Translations under genes and position numbers: made by a program
The notes under the pieces: generated by a model
What the model was told of the DNA's origin: nothing
The model's input: only the letters and a program-made list of their open reading frames with translations
Database searches by the model: none
In this document: one piece after another, positions 39,323 through 48,673 of the stretch
Position numbering within the stretch: the stretch's first letter is position 1
How the letters are laid out: the number at the start of each line of letters is the position of its first letter
Assembly: GCA_965211995.1 (NCBI GenBank)
Contig: OZ243040.1
Coordinates: 1,860,001-1,924,000, forward strand
DNA length: 64,000 bases
Source: CAYFZO01 sp965211995
GTDB taxonomy: Bacteria > Pseudomonadota > Gammaproteobacteria > Poriferisulfidales > Oxydemutatoraceae
Direction: 5' to 3'

Positions 39323-42109
39323 TCAATGGGTCGTCCTATTTTCCTTTGCAAGGATATCTTTTATGTCTGACGGCTTTTTAGAAACCGCAAATCCCCATTG
39401 CCCAAATCCGCCGTGTTCATTAACGGCTTTGATCCATTCTTTCATGTAGGCGTGTTTTGTATCGTCCTGATTAGTTTGCTGCCCTTTTGTTTCAAGCACC
39501 AGAAAGTCGCCGGATTGCAGCCGGATAATAAAGTCAGGGCGGTATTTTTTGACCGTGCCTTTATAAACATAGAGCACCTCAAAACCGAGATGGTCGTTTT
39601 TTACCCATGCCTCAACCGCTTTGCTTCTGTCCAGTTCAAAAGACTCGGATGCCTCCCAAGCGCTGTCAAAAACGCAACGGTTGATATGGCTTTTTTTAGT
39701 GCGTTCGCAGGGCTTACCGGTTCGCCACGGGCGCATATCTCCGGTGGATCGAATAGGGTGGTTGCTGTCAAGCACAAGAGTCATTTTCTCGGTGTTGTCG
39801 AACTCTATCGCCTGCCAGAAGTGCCGGATGACCTTTGCCATGTTGAGTGTTATTACAAGTTGCCTTTTCTTGGTGTCCTGATTGAAAAGAGCGGGTGATA
39901 TTTGGATGCGGTTGGAATCTATAAACTGTTCCGTGAGTCGCACAAGTTCCGCCATCAATACTGACTCAGATCCTTGCCAACTCGGCTTCATCTCTTTCCA
40001 GAGGCTTTGCGCGGCTTGGAAAATCATCGTTTGTTTGCGGAGTTTTTTCATCAATTCTTCAAGATCTATATCCTTGACTTTGGAAATGTCCGGCTTGTTG
40101 TTTACCGTAGGCGCAATTTCCGCTATCTGCACGGTTTGTGAGGTGTCAATTTCAAGCGGCGTGATGGTGTTCCAGTCAACCGAAAGTTTCGGTTTATAAG
40201 TTCTGTCTATTCTGATGACATTAGGCCAACTGATAGCAAAATTCTTTTTATTATCGACCGGCTTAATAGTGATTTTTCCACCGTCCGGCGGAGTAGTATT
40301 GCCCGTGTCTTCGTGTGGAAGAAAACTGAACGGCACGCCGAACACGTTGACATACTCCGCGTCGAACCGTCCGGTGTTTTCGTTAATTTCATAAGACGCT
40401 CGCCTGAGCCCGCGCCCGATAACCTGCTCGCAGAGAAGTTGACTTGTGAAAGCCCGCAGCCCCATGATTTGCGTGACTGTCCTCGCATCCCAGCCTTCGG
40501 ATAACATTCCCACTGATATGACGTTTTGTATCTGCGCCCCGGGCTTTTCTTCCTGTCCGACGGTATTCACTTTTTCACGCAGAATATCCGCCTGTTCTTT
40601 TTGGGTGAGTTTCCGCTCCGTATTTTCTTCATCTTTTTCCGTTTTGGCGGCCTCTGGTACCGGCTCTTTTTCCTCCGCCTTTTTCAATACTTTTGAGTCA
40701 ATATGCAAAATTCCTTCGGGGTTGCACAACGCTTCAACCATTATTTGCTTATTGTCAAACGCATATTTAATGCGCGCCGCCGTTTCTGTACGGTTTGCAA
40801 CCGTAATCATGACCGGTGGTGTTTCCCGTCCCTTCCAAATGTCTTTTGTTTTTTCCCAATCCGATCCCAGCAGGGCGTAGGCGTTTGTTACAAGGTCAGG
40901 CAGCGGTTCGTGAGGTTTGGCATTACGGTTTAGATCGTCTTTGACTTCGTCGTCACTGTAGATGTGATAGAGACGGGATTTATAGGTTTTTGCATCCGGT
41001 ATTGCGTCATCGCGCACGACAATACGCGGAGTTTTGACAAGCCCCGATTCGATGGCGTCGTTCAGCCCGAAATCACTCACAATCCACCCAAATAACGCTT
41101 CTTCCGATGTTTTTTTTCCGCTCGGCGCAAAAGGCGTGGCGGAAAAGTCAAAGCAGTTCAAAATCTTCCGGGTCTTGTGTATGCGGTCGAGGCCGCCGAC
41201 CCACTTTGTGGCTTCGTCTATTTCCTCTTTTTTAACGCCTTTTATTTCTGAATCGGCGAGAACGCGCCACGCATGGTGCGCTTCGTCGTTAATCACGAGC
41301 AAATTGCGGGCGCTTGCCATATCTCCGAGCACATCGCGGGTGTATGCCTCATCGCTTTTCGCTCCACGCTTATCAACGCCTTTTTTGCTTGCGATTTTTT
41401 CCTCGCTTTCCCAGTTTAGAACGTGCCAATTCCGTATAAGGACTTTCGCCTGTTGGAGTTTTTCTCTCAAAGACAGCGGAACAACGCCAAACTCGTCGTA
41501 ATAGTTTTGGGTCCCCGCAGGATTAAGGACAGAAAGACGCTCTCTGACTGTAAGATTGGGGGCGACTATCAAAACACTTTGAGAAAAACGCCCGTCTCTG
41601 GGGTAAGTTGCACGATTGATCGTTTGCCATGCAATCAGCATCGCCATCACAACGGTTTTCCCGGTTCCGGTGGCAAGTTTGGAACAAATCCTGCGGAACT
41701 CTCCGCCGTCGGCGGGGATGTCAATGCCGACCTTTTCGGAATCAGGAGATTCAAAGAGCCATATCAACGTTTCAATGGCTTCAATCTGGCAAAAGAAAAA
41801 AGGAAAGTCCCTTTGTTCAGAGTCTTTCCAGTGTTCAAGCAGGGTTTTTGTGATGCCGGTAATTCCCGGATAACCCGCTTCGCGCCAAGCGTCAACACGC
41901 TGGCGTATTTGATTTACGAGCGGTAGAGGAACCCAAATCCCCTTGTCTTGATGCGGTTTTGCTTTTGGGTCGGCAACCATATATCCGGCTTCTCGGCGAC
42001 CTTCTACAAGTTCAAGCGGCTCTTTTCCCTCGATAAACCTCCAATGTTGGGAGGGGGCGGAGTAGGGGGAATTGATGATGAGGCTGTTAGAAGATGTATT
42101 ACGTTCCAT
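39323..42109 (-). CDS. Type III-like restriction subunit (SF2 helicase-nuclease, Res)
   Basis: ATP-dependent translocase plus nuclease. The 928-aa product has helicase motif I LATGTGKTVVMAMLI (near residue 145), motif II INDEAHHAWR (near 275), motif III FDFSATPFAP, motif VI QVIGRGLRRASYE, and a C-terminal PD-(D/E)XK-type site YRPDFIIRLQSGDFLVLETKG (Asp, then Glu-x-Lys, near 875). Acid-rich linkers occur mid-protein. Its ATG lies 11 bp inside the TOPRIM gene, so it is the last gene of the coupled mod-ATPase-TOPRIM-res operon. The DNA is moderately AT-rich. Confidence 0.88.
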   Translation of the reverse strand: MERNTSSNSLIINSPYSAPSQHWRFIEGKEPLELVEGRREAGYMVADPKAKPHQDKGIWVPLPLVNQIRQRVDAWREAGYPGITGITKTLLEHWKDSEQRDFPFFFCQIEAIETLIWLFESPDSEKVGIDIPADGGEFRRICSKLATGTGKTVVMAMLIAWQTINRATYPRDGRFSQSVLIVAPNLTVRERLSVLNPAGTQNYYDEFGVVPLSLREKLQQAKVLIRNWHVLNWESEEKIASKKGVDKRGAKSDEAYTRDVLGDMASARNLLVINDEAHHAWRVLADSEIKGVKKEEIDEATKWVGGLDRIHKTRKILNCFDFSATPFAPSGKKTSEEALFGWIVSDFGLNDAIESGLVKTPRIVVRDDAIPDAKTYKSRLYHIYSDDEVKDDLNRNAKPHEPLPDLVTNAYALLGSDWEKTKDIWKGRETPPVMITVANRTETAARIKYAFDNKQIMVEALCNPEGILHIDSKVLKKAEEKEPVPEAAKTEKDEENTERKLTQKEQADILREKVNTVGQEEKPGAQIQNVISVGMLSEGWDARTVTQIMGLRAFTSQLLCEQVIGRGLRRASYEINENTGRFDAEYVNVFGVPFSFLPHEDTGNTTPPDGGKITIKPVDNKKNFAISWPNVIRIDRTYKPKLSVDWNTITPLEIDTSQTVQIAEIAPTVNNKPDISKVKDIDLEELMKKLRKQTMIFQAAQSLWKEMKPSWQGSESVLMAELVRLTEQFIDSNRIQISPALFNQDTKKRQLVITLNMAKVIRHFWQAIEFDNTEKMTLVLDSNHPIRSTGDMRPWRTGKPCERTKKSHINRCVFDSAWEASESFELDRSKAVEAWVKNDHLGFEVLYVYKGTVKKYRPDFIIRLQSGDFLVLETKGQQTNQDDTKHAYMKEWIKAVNEHGGFGQWGFAVSKKPSDIKDILAKENRTTH

Positions 42110-42704
42110 GATATTGATTAGTAAAATTCGTTAATCTTTCAACGGTGCGTCTCAGGCTTGGGGAAGATTGTGAGGCTATTCTTACATTCCAATGTTTCGA
42201 CACAAACTCAATAAGCCTGCCATTGTAATCCGGCCCGACTTTTCTGGTGGAATTTTCCGGAGGTACAATCGCCCTTTTAGTGTTATTAGATATGGATTTT
42301 TTTACCATATTAACCAAGTGTTCTTTTGGTTGCTTTATGTTATCGGGATTAGTGGGAATTCCACTTAGAGGAACCGACAAGAAACTTGAAATTGCCTCAC
42401 GGTGCGCCATAATCCATGATTCCACTTCCATCACGGCAAACCGATATAGCAAGTTGGGATGTAGTGGCTCGGATAGTTCGTTTATTGCATCAGGGGGACA
42501 CCTATCACTTGTGTCTTGGTCTGTTAGAACGAAGTAAGCATGGCCTCTGGCCGACTTGTTAATATTACGTATTTTAGTTTTTATTTCGTGTTTATCCCAA
42601 GATATTGCATTTACCACTTCATAATTTCCCTCGGTTTCGTCAAGAATTTTCCTTGCCACAACTTCACTAAGAGAATCTTCAATGATTAAGGTAAGAGGAA
42701 TCAT
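42099..42704 (-). CDS. TOPRIM-fold protein (DUF4276/OLD-nuclease-like), 201 aa
   Basis: Small protein whose N-terminus fits a TOPRIM metal site: Glu in LTLIIEDSLSEVVARKIL (near residue 9) and DxD-like residues in YFVLTDQDTSDRC (near 62). Then come MEVESWIMAHREAI and a C-terminal basic part. Stand-alone TOPRIM proteins paired with an ABC-type ATPase occur in several defence systems (OLD/Gabija-like and PARIS-like pairs), where the TOPRIM is the nuclease effector. The stop of the ATPase gene and this start share a base (TAATG). It is visibly AT-richer than the flanking mod and res genes. Function is inferred from motif and partner. Confidence 0.75.
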   Translation of the reverse strand: MIPLTLIIEDSLSEVVARKILDETEGNYEVVNAISWDKHEIKTKIRNINKSARGHAYFVLTDQDTSDRCPPDAINELSEPLHPNLLYRFAVMEVESWIMAHREAISSFLSVPLSGIPTNPDNIKQPKEHLVNMVKKSISNNTKRAIVPPENSTRKVGPDYNGRLIEFVSKHWNVRIASQSSPSLRRTVERLTNFTNQYHGT

Positions 42705-43873
42705 TAGTCAACCGGTATTGTCATCTGTAATTGGTTAATATTTTGGGGGCTCGTGCGAGGAATTACTACCTTCCCTACTGAAACGCCAGCATTCAATAAA
42801 GATTTTACATCTTTACATTTGGAAGAAACCTCTACTTCGGTACCTTCGTTTGTAGGGACAAGCAACAACACTTCTTCACCTCCGATTCCCTGATCAGACA
42901 GAAGTTGCATGCTATGTGTGCTAATTAAAACCTGCCGTTTTTTTCGTTGCTGTGCTCGATATAGAAGTGGCGCTAACCTTTCTACAATTCCCGCATGCAA
43001 AGATAACTCTGGTTCTTCGAGTAATAAAAGAGAATCCCCTTCCAGCAAAGACCAAATCAACGCCATCAAACGTAGTGTGCCGTCAGAAAACTGGTCTTCT
43101 TTTTGCAACCCTGCATTTGGTCTCCAATGGGAATATAAGGCTGTAATATGTGGTCTTCCGGTTTGTTTATCACGTTCAAAACTTATTTCATTCAGTTTTG
43201 GCACTGCGATTTTGATAATCCTGTTTATCATGTTCAATCGGGAATTTAGAGATCTTTTAGGTGTTGTTGCCATATTCTCTAAAAATCCTTGCCCAAACGG
43301 ATCATCTTCTAAAACTTTGCCTTGAATATCATCAGAATGGCGCAACAGTTGAGGCACTAAGTGCATGTAGGTGATTTTATCGAAATATTGCCCTATCTCT
43401 CTAAAGGGCTGATTATTATTGACTTGCTCCAAATAGGTTTGCTTCAAACGTTCTATATCTTTTTTATCATCGTTATCGGGGCGATCAAGTATTTTTTCAT
43501 TTTCACTATCCCATACTTTTTCGTAAGAGATATAGGGTTGTCTACGGCCTCTTTGTTCCTGTTTGATTCCTATTTCATATCGCCACTTAGGGATTTCATC
43601 GTTTTCTGAATCGGAAATGGACACGCCGATAAGAATTTCAGGATCCCTTCGAGCACTCAAACAACGTATCTTTGACATGCCGCCCCTTTTCTCAATGGCT
43701 TCCTGCAAACCCCCTCCCTTCTGCTTTGCAATATCATGCAGAAAACGAAAAACGTCCAGTAAGTTAGATTTTCCAGATGCGTTTGGGCCGACTATAAATT
43801 GCCGTCGTTGCAGATCAACATCCACATGTGTGAAATTGCGCCAATTCTTCAATTTCAGGCTACTTATTAACAT
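42704..43873 (-). CDS. ABC/AAA-type ATPase (RecF/OLD-like), partner of the TOPRIM protein
   Basis: The 389-aa product has Walker A FIVGPNASGKSNLLDVFR (near residue 28), a coiled middle, an ABC-type signature QFSDGTLRLMALIWSLLEG (near 262), Walker B LLLLEEPELSLH (near 283) and H-loop LISTHSMQL (near 318). This is the AAA_15/AAA_21 layout of defence ATPases that sense phage or DNA ends and gate a TOPRIM effector. It starts one base inside the mod stop (TAATG) and overlaps the TOPRIM start the same way. The AT-rich codon use differs from mod and res, suggesting later insertion into the operon. Confidence 0.85.
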   Translation of the reverse strand: MLISSLKLKNWRNFTHVDVDLQRRQFIVGPNASGKSNLLDVFRFLHDIAKQKGGGLQEAIEKRGGMSKIRCLSARRDPEILIGVSISDSENDEIPKWRYEIGIKQEQRGRRQPYISYEKVWDSENEKILDRPDNDDKKDIERLKQTYLEQVNNNQPFREIGQYFDKITYMHLVPQLLRHSDDIQGKVLEDDPFGQGFLENMATTPKRSLNSRLNMINRIIKIAVPKLNEISFERDKQTGRPHITALYSHWRPNAGLQKEDQFSDGTLRLMALIWSLLEGDSLLLLEEPELSLHAGIVERLAPLLYRAQQRKKRQVLISTHSMQLLSDQGIGGEEVLLLVPTNEGTEVEVSSKCKDVKSLLNAGVSVGKVVIPRTSPQNINQLQMTIPVD

Positions 43874-46428
43874 TAATTAATCTCCACAACTTTCAAACTC
43901 TCGATTCCTCTGTCGTCTACGATTTTGACCGCTATTCTGTTGTTTTTTCCGGGTTCAAAAGGCAAGGAGACTGTTCCCTTGTATGTCTCTATCATACCCT
44001 CATCTATTTCGGCTTTCAGGTTTTTGGCTAGTTTCGTCCAGCCGCCTTTGGCGTCCGCCATTGGGAAGAATACCTGGCGCGGGTACAGGCTTCTGCCGTC
44101 GTAGTCGGTGTCGAGCATCCAGACGGCTATTTTCGTTTTGTCGCCGGATTCCAGTTTGCCGGTTTTGGTGTTGAAGTAGTCGAAGCCGTGCACAAGGACA
44201 CGGTGTTTGCCGGCGTTTTCGCCGCCGGGGATTTTTTCCACTTCAATATCCGGTTGTCCGATTAGCCAGAAACTTTCATTGCTTGAGCGTTTTTTCTTCA
44301 AGTCATCGGTTTGCATGTCGGCGTTCATTTGTGCTTTCAGGAGCACTATGCCGGGCCAGTTGGTTTCGTCAATGTTTTTGGCCGCTTCGGGGTCAAACTG
44401 AAAGGCGGCAAAAATAACAACCTCAGGTTTTGGAACAAGCGTCCGGGCTTCTTGAATTGCAAGTTCAACCTGTCGTTGCTCAAGTGGTGCGTGTTCCGGG
44501 CCGAATGAAATTACTGCACGGCGAGGTTTATACGTTGCTGCCGTTTCCTCAATATCTTTGCCGCCTGAGTTGTCCGGCTTGGTTTCGGCGTCTGCATGAA
44601 GCAAGCGGCAGGGCAGTGGCTCAACGCGGGAGAAAGAAACTCGTTGGCCGCCTTTTCCGCGGATGCCGGTTTTTAACAGTTCGTTTCGCCATTCATCCTG
44701 ACGCCGGGTTTCGCCGGAACGCGCGATGCTTTCATCCGCCGGGGCGGGCTCGGGTGCGGCGATGCGGTCAATCGGTTGCACCGTGGGCGATGGCACGGCT
44801 TCCACGGTGAAGGGCCCGGTAACCCGCGCGCGTTTGGTGTCTTTTAGCGGTTGGTCGTACAGGGTTTCGGTTGCGGGCGGCTCATTGTTGGCGATGGATT
44901 TCAAGGTGATGTGTGGAACTTTTTTATATTCAAAACCGCTGCCTACGCCTTCATCGGGATATGCCAGTTTGTAGTAGTCAAAAGTGCCGGTCATCAGGCG
45001 TTGTTTGGCGAGGGTGGTCGCCACACGCGAGGTGTCGCAGGTAATCCAGCGGCGGCCCCATTGTTCGGCGACATAGGCGGTCGTGCCGCTTCCACAAGTC
45101 AGATCCAAGACGAGATCACTAGGATCAGTAGTCATGAGGAAACAGCGTTGGATGACTTTGACTGATGTTTCAACAACATAGCTTTGATCCCGCGCTCCAG
45201 TTGTATCGGACCAAAAACCGATGATCTTTTTATGACTATATTCGTCTAGATAAACGAGGCGTCGTAGATGTCTACCCTCCATATGAACCCGGCTAGATGC
45301 TATGATATTTTTCATTCCTTGTTCATTTGTAGGCCAGCATTGCCCTTTAGGGGGACTAAGAAGTTGTCCGTTGTATTCCACTTCAAAGGTTGCTGTTTTA
45401 CTAAATGACGCTGGCCACATTGAAACTAATCGGAAGATTCGAGAACCTTTAGGAACAAGAGAGTGATTTGAAATTTGCTCCTTGGTCATTTTTATTCTTG
45501 CACCATCTGATAATTCATACCAAGACCAATGAAAGTCTCCCTCAACATTCTGAAACTCATATAGTGCATGATATTTTGTTAAGTTTTTATCTTTTCCATA
45601 CCACAATAAATAGTCATACATGCTTTCTATGAACTTAGCACCGAGGGGCATAGTCTTTTTTCTGAACGGAATAATGGCTAAAAAATTCCCCACCCCAAAC
45701 ACCTCATCCATAATCTCCCGCACATGATGCACATTCTCATCCGAAATCTGCACAAACACACTCCCGCTTTCCGTCAACAATTCCCTCGCCAGCAACAGCC
45801 GATCACGCATATACGACAAATACGAATGAATCCCCAACTCCCAGGTATCCCGGAACGCCTTGATCATCTCCGGTTCGGCGGTTAAATCCTCGTCCTTGCC
45901 GTCCTTGACGTCGCGCTTGTTCACGAACGGCTGAAAGTTTGAGCCGTACTTGATCCCGTAGGGCGGATCCATATACACGCACTGCACCTTGCCCGCCATG
46001 TTTTCTTTTTGCAGCAGTGAGTTCATCACCAGCAGGGAATCGCCGGCAATCAGGCGGTTGCTCCAGTTGTGGGCGTGCTTGTAAAACTCGATTGCCTGCC
46101 GAATCGGGATGTTGCGTTCTTTTTCAAACAGAGGGGCTTGTTTGTCGTTACCGCCGTTGCGCTTTCTGACCGCTTCCACAATCGTGCGCGGGTCTATGCG
46201 CTCGTGAACATGCAGCGATACGGTCGGCACTTCAAAAGAGGTGCGTTCGGCCTTGCCCGCCCACTGAAGTTGCGGATCTAAATGGGGGTCGTAGGCGTAG
46301 GTCTTCTTATCCCCCTTGTCAGGATCAGTCCTGGGATCTACCAATCCGACGGGCGGATTGTTCGCTCTTTCCTCTCCTGCGTGGGAATAGGACGCTATTT
46401 TGCGTTTTTTTTGCTTTTTAGGGGGCAA
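43873..46428 (-). CDS. Type III-like DNA methyltransferase (Mod subunit)
   Basis: Probable adenine-N6 methylase and target recogniser for the Res subunit. The 851-aa product has beta-class order: motif IV VYMDPPYGIKYGSNF (near residue 155), then a target-recognition region (~250-420), motif I LVLDLTCGSGTTAYVAEQWG (near 440), and a long C-terminal part including VISFGPEHAPLEQRQVELA and GFDYFNTKTGKL. The DNA encoding the recognition region (about 45120-45660) is AT-richer than both flanks, as if exchanged. First gene of the four-gene operon. The Lys-rich start MPPKKQKKRKIASYSHAGEE is plausible. Confidence 0.88.
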   Translation of the reverse strand: MPPKKQKKRKIASYSHAGEERANNPPVGLVDPRTDPDKGDKKTYAYDPHLDPQLQWAGKAERTSFEVPTVSLHVHERIDPRTIVEAVRKRNGGNDKQAPLFEKERNIPIRQAIEFYKHAHNWSNRLIAGDSLLVMNSLLQKENMAGKVQCVYMDPPYGIKYGSNFQPFVNKRDVKDGKDEDLTAEPEMIKAFRDTWELGIHSYLSYMRDRLLLARELLTESGSVFVQISDENVHHVREIMDEVFGVGNFLAIIPFRKKTMPLGAKFIESMYDYLLWYGKDKNLTKYHALYEFQNVEGDFHWSWYELSDGARIKMTKEQISNHSLVPKGSRIFRLVSMWPASFSKTATFEVEYNGQLLSPPKGQCWPTNEQGMKNIIASSRVHMEGRHLRRLVYLDEYSHKKIIGFWSDTTGARDQSYVVETSVKVIQRCFLMTTDPSDLVLDLTCGSGTTAYVAEQWGRRWITCDTSRVATTLAKQRLMTGTFDYYKLAYPDEGVGSGFEYKKVPHITLKSIANNEPPATETLYDQPLKDTKRARVTGPFTVEAVPSPTVQPIDRIAAPEPAPADESIARSGETRRQDEWRNELLKTGIRGKGGQRVSFSRVEPLPCRLLHADAETKPDNSGGKDIEETAATYKPRRAVISFGPEHAPLEQRQVELAIQEARTLVPKPEVVIFAAFQFDPEAAKNIDETNWPGIVLLKAQMNADMQTDDLKKKRSSNESFWLIGQPDIEVEKIPGGENAGKHRVLVHGFDYFNTKTGKLESGDKTKIAVWMLDTDYDGRSLYPRQVFFPMADAKGGWTKLAKNLKAEIDEGMIETYKGTVSLPFEPGKNNRIAVKIVDDRGIESLKVVEIN

Positions 46429-46456
46429 GAGTTATAACCGATTTAGTTGTGGCAGG

Positions 46457-46606
46457 TTAAATAAAAGCGGTGCATTTGGTTGACCCGTTAGCCACGCCAA
46501 TTAGTTGAAGAGACGCACTAAGCGCTTTATCCCACACAAGATAAAAATCCCCGACAGTGTGCCCGCGATTTGGATTGCCTTCTGCTACGGGAGGCGTATT
46601 CAGCAT
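46457..46606 (-). CDS. Possible 49-aa protein or gene remnant
   Basis: Frame from ATG 46606 (MLNTPPVAEGNPNRGHTVGD) to a TAA at 46457, ending NGSTKCTAFI. It fills the 200-bp gap between pyrD and mod on the same strand. The sequence looks protein-like (VGDFYLVWDKAL) rather than random, and may be the 3' end of a gene replaced by the restriction operon. No family is recognised. Confidence 0.25.
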   Translation of the reverse strand: MLNTPPVAEGNPNRGHTVGDFYLVWDKALSASLQLIGVANGSTKCTAFI

Positions 46607-46628
46607 ACCAGCAAAATAAACATTTCCC

Positions 46629-47603
46629 TTAAACAAACCCGCTAACCCCCTCCCCATGCAACTCCAGCGTTCCGACCAATTCCCCGACGTGCGCGATTTC
46701 GTGCCGCTCCAGATACTCCGTAATCCCCCGATTGATCTTCCCGCACAGCAGCGGGTCGTAGAACAGCCCGGTGCCGACGCCGACGGCGGTGGCGCCGGCG
46801 ATGATGAACTCGAGCGCGTCTTCGGCTGAGGCGATGCCGCCCTGCCCGATGATCGGCACCTCGTGCGTCTTGCACACCTGGTGCACCTGAAACACTTTGT
46901 ACAGCGCGATGGGCTTGACCGCGGGGCCGGACAGCCCGCCTTGGTTGTTGCCGATGACCGGCGTGCGGGTTTCGGCGTCAATCGCCATGCCGGTGACGGT
47001 GTTGATCGCGGCGAAGGCGTCGCTGCCGGCTTCGAGACAGCGGCGCGCGTTTTCCGCGATGTCGGTCTGGTTCGGCGACAGTTTCGTGATCAGCGGCTTG
47101 CTCGTTGCGCGCCGGCAGGCGGCGACTACGTGCGCCGATGCCGCCGGGTCGTTGCCGAAAGCGAGGCCGCCTTCCTTGACGTTCGGGCAGGAGACGTTGA
47201 TCTCGACCGCGTCTATCGGCGAGTCGTCGAGGCGGCGGGCGAGCGTTGCGTATTCCTCGACGGTCGAGCCTGAGATGTTGGCGATGAAGCGGGTCTCCCC
47301 GAAGTTCAGCAGCGGCAGTTTTTCCCGCACAAACGCCTCGACGCCCGGGTTTTGCAGGCCGATGGAGTTGAGCATGCCGTCGCAGGTTTCGGCGGTGCGG
47401 TGCAGCGGGTTGCCGAGTCGCGGCTCGAGCGTGATGCCCTTGAGGCAGACCGCGCCGGCGTCGCGGTTGGAGAACCCCTCGACGCGCGTGTATTCGTCGC
47501 CGAAGCCGACGCAGCCCGACAGCAGCACGATCGGGCTGTTGAAGCCGAGGCCGCAGAATTCGAGGTGCAGTTTGGAGTCCGTCTCGTTCATGTCGGTCGG
47601 CAC
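46629..47603 (-). CDS. pyrD: Dihydroorotate dehydrogenase, class 1B-like
   Basis: FMN enzyme oxidising dihydroorotate in pyrimidine synthesis. The 324-aa product has PIVLLSGCVGFGDEY, CLKGITLEPRLGNP, NSIGLQNPGVEAF, the catalytic-Cys loop VEINVSCPNVKEGGLAFG, ITKLSPN, NTVTGMAID, GGLSGPAVKPIAL and IGQGGIASAEDALEF. A catalytic cysteine rather than serine marks class 1, and the overall pattern marks 1B, which normally needs the PyrK Fe-S/FAD partner. No pyrK is in the window. Most gammaproteobacteria use the membrane-bound class 2 enzyme, so this is notable. Confidence 0.9.
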   Translation of the reverse strand: MPTDMNETDSKLHLEFCGLGFNSPIVLLSGCVGFGDEYTRVEGFSNRDAGAVCLKGITLEPRLGNPLHRTAETCDGMLNSIGLQNPGVEAFVREKLPLLNFGETRFIANISGSTVEEYATLARRLDDSPIDAVEINVSCPNVKEGGLAFGNDPAASAHVVAACRRATSKPLITKLSPNQTDIAENARRCLEAGSDAFAAINTVTGMAIDAETRTPVIGNNQGGLSGPAVKPIALYKVFQVHQVCKTHEVPIIGQGGIASAEDALEFIIAGATAVGVGTGLFYDPLLCGKINRGITEYLERHEIAHVGELVGTLELHGEGVSGFV

Positions 47604-47622
47604 ACCGCCGGTTCGGGCGCGT

Positions 47623-48645
47623 TCAGTCTTCGGATTTCTGGGGGCGGTCGAGCAGCGCCTGCACGGCGCGTTGCGGTTCGATCCTGCCGGCGATAATGTC
47701 GTTGACCTGCTCGCAGATCGGCATCTCGACGCCGTGGCGTTGCGCGAGTTGCCGCGCGACTTCGGCGGACGGCACGCCTTCGGTCGCCTGGTTGATCTTC
47801 TTGGCGGCTTTCTCGGCGCCGAGACCTTCAGCGATCAGCAGGCCGAAGCGGCGGTTTCTGGATTGCTCGCCGGTGCAGGTCAGCACCAGGTCGCCGATGC
47901 CCGCGAGTCCGTTCAGCGTCGTGCTTCTGGCGCCCATCGCTTCGGCGAGGCGGCGGATCTCGCTGAGCCCGCGCGTGATCAGTGCGGCGCGCGCGTTGGC
48001 GCCGAAGCCGAGGCCGTCGGAGATGCCGGTCGCGATCGCGATGATGTTCTTGAAAGCGCCCGCGACCTCGGTGCCGACGACGTCGTCGTTGGTGTACACG
48101 CGCAGCGAGTGGTTGTGAAACAGGGTGGCGGCTGTGTCCGCAAACGCTGCGTCCGCGGAGGAGATGATAACGGCGGTCGGCAGCCGCTTGGCGACTTCGC
48201 CGGCGAACGACGGCCCCGACAGGCAGGCGAGCGGGACGTCGGCGCCCAGCGTTTCCTCGACCACTTCGTGTGTCAGGCGCGCGGAAGCCGTCTCGATGCC
48301 TTTGGCGGTCAGGATCAGTCCCTCCTGACGCGCGCTGAGTTCGGGGGCGATTGCGCGGGTGATGGTGCGAACGGCGGCGCTCGGCACGGCGAGGACGAGG
48401 ATGCGGCACGAGTTCACCGCCGCCGCCAGATCGTTTTGCGTGCGCACGTTGCGCGGCAGTTCGCAGCCGGGCAGGTACACGCTGTTGCAGCGGGTCTGCG
48501 CAATCTCCTCGAGCAGGTCGCCGTCGCGCCCCCACAGAGTCACGTTGTGTCCGTTGTCCGCCAGTTGCAGCGCGAGCGCGGTGCCCCATGAACCGGCGCC
48601 GAGCACGCTGACGGGCAGGTTTTTGGGTGCGTCTTCGGGGGGCAT
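47623..48645 (-). CDS. gpsA: Glycerol-3-phosphate dehydrogenase [NAD(P)+]
   Basis: Makes sn-glycerol-3-phosphate for phospholipids. The 340-aa product has the Rossmann start VSVLGAGSWGTALALQLADNG (near residue 12), VLAVPSAAVR, LTAKGIE, LSGPSFAGEVA (near 145), the catalytic region VAGAFKNIIAIATGISDGLG (near 195) and LAGIGDLVLTCTGEQSRNR. Standard length and motifs. It ends the rhodanese-grxC-secB-gpsA group, the same order as E. coli yibN-grxC-secB-gpsA. Confidence 0.97.
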   Translation of the reverse strand: MPPEDAPKNLPVSVLGAGSWGTALALQLADNGHNVTLWGRDGDLLEEIAQTRCNSVYLPGCELPRNVRTQNDLAAAVNSCRILVLAVPSAAVRTITRAIAPELSARQEGLILTAKGIETASARLTHEVVEETLGADVPLACLSGPSFAGEVAKRLPTAVIISSADAAFADTAATLFHNHSLRVYTNDDVVGTEVAGAFKNIIAIATGISDGLGFGANARAALITRGLSEIRRLAEAMGARSTTLNGLAGIGDLVLTCTGEQSRNRRFGLLIAEGLGAEKAAKKINQATEGVPSAEVARQLAQRHGVEMPICEQVNDIIAGRIEPQRAVQALLDRPQKSED

Positions 48646-48673
48646 CGGGCGCCGGTCGGTCGCGGCGGGCGGG

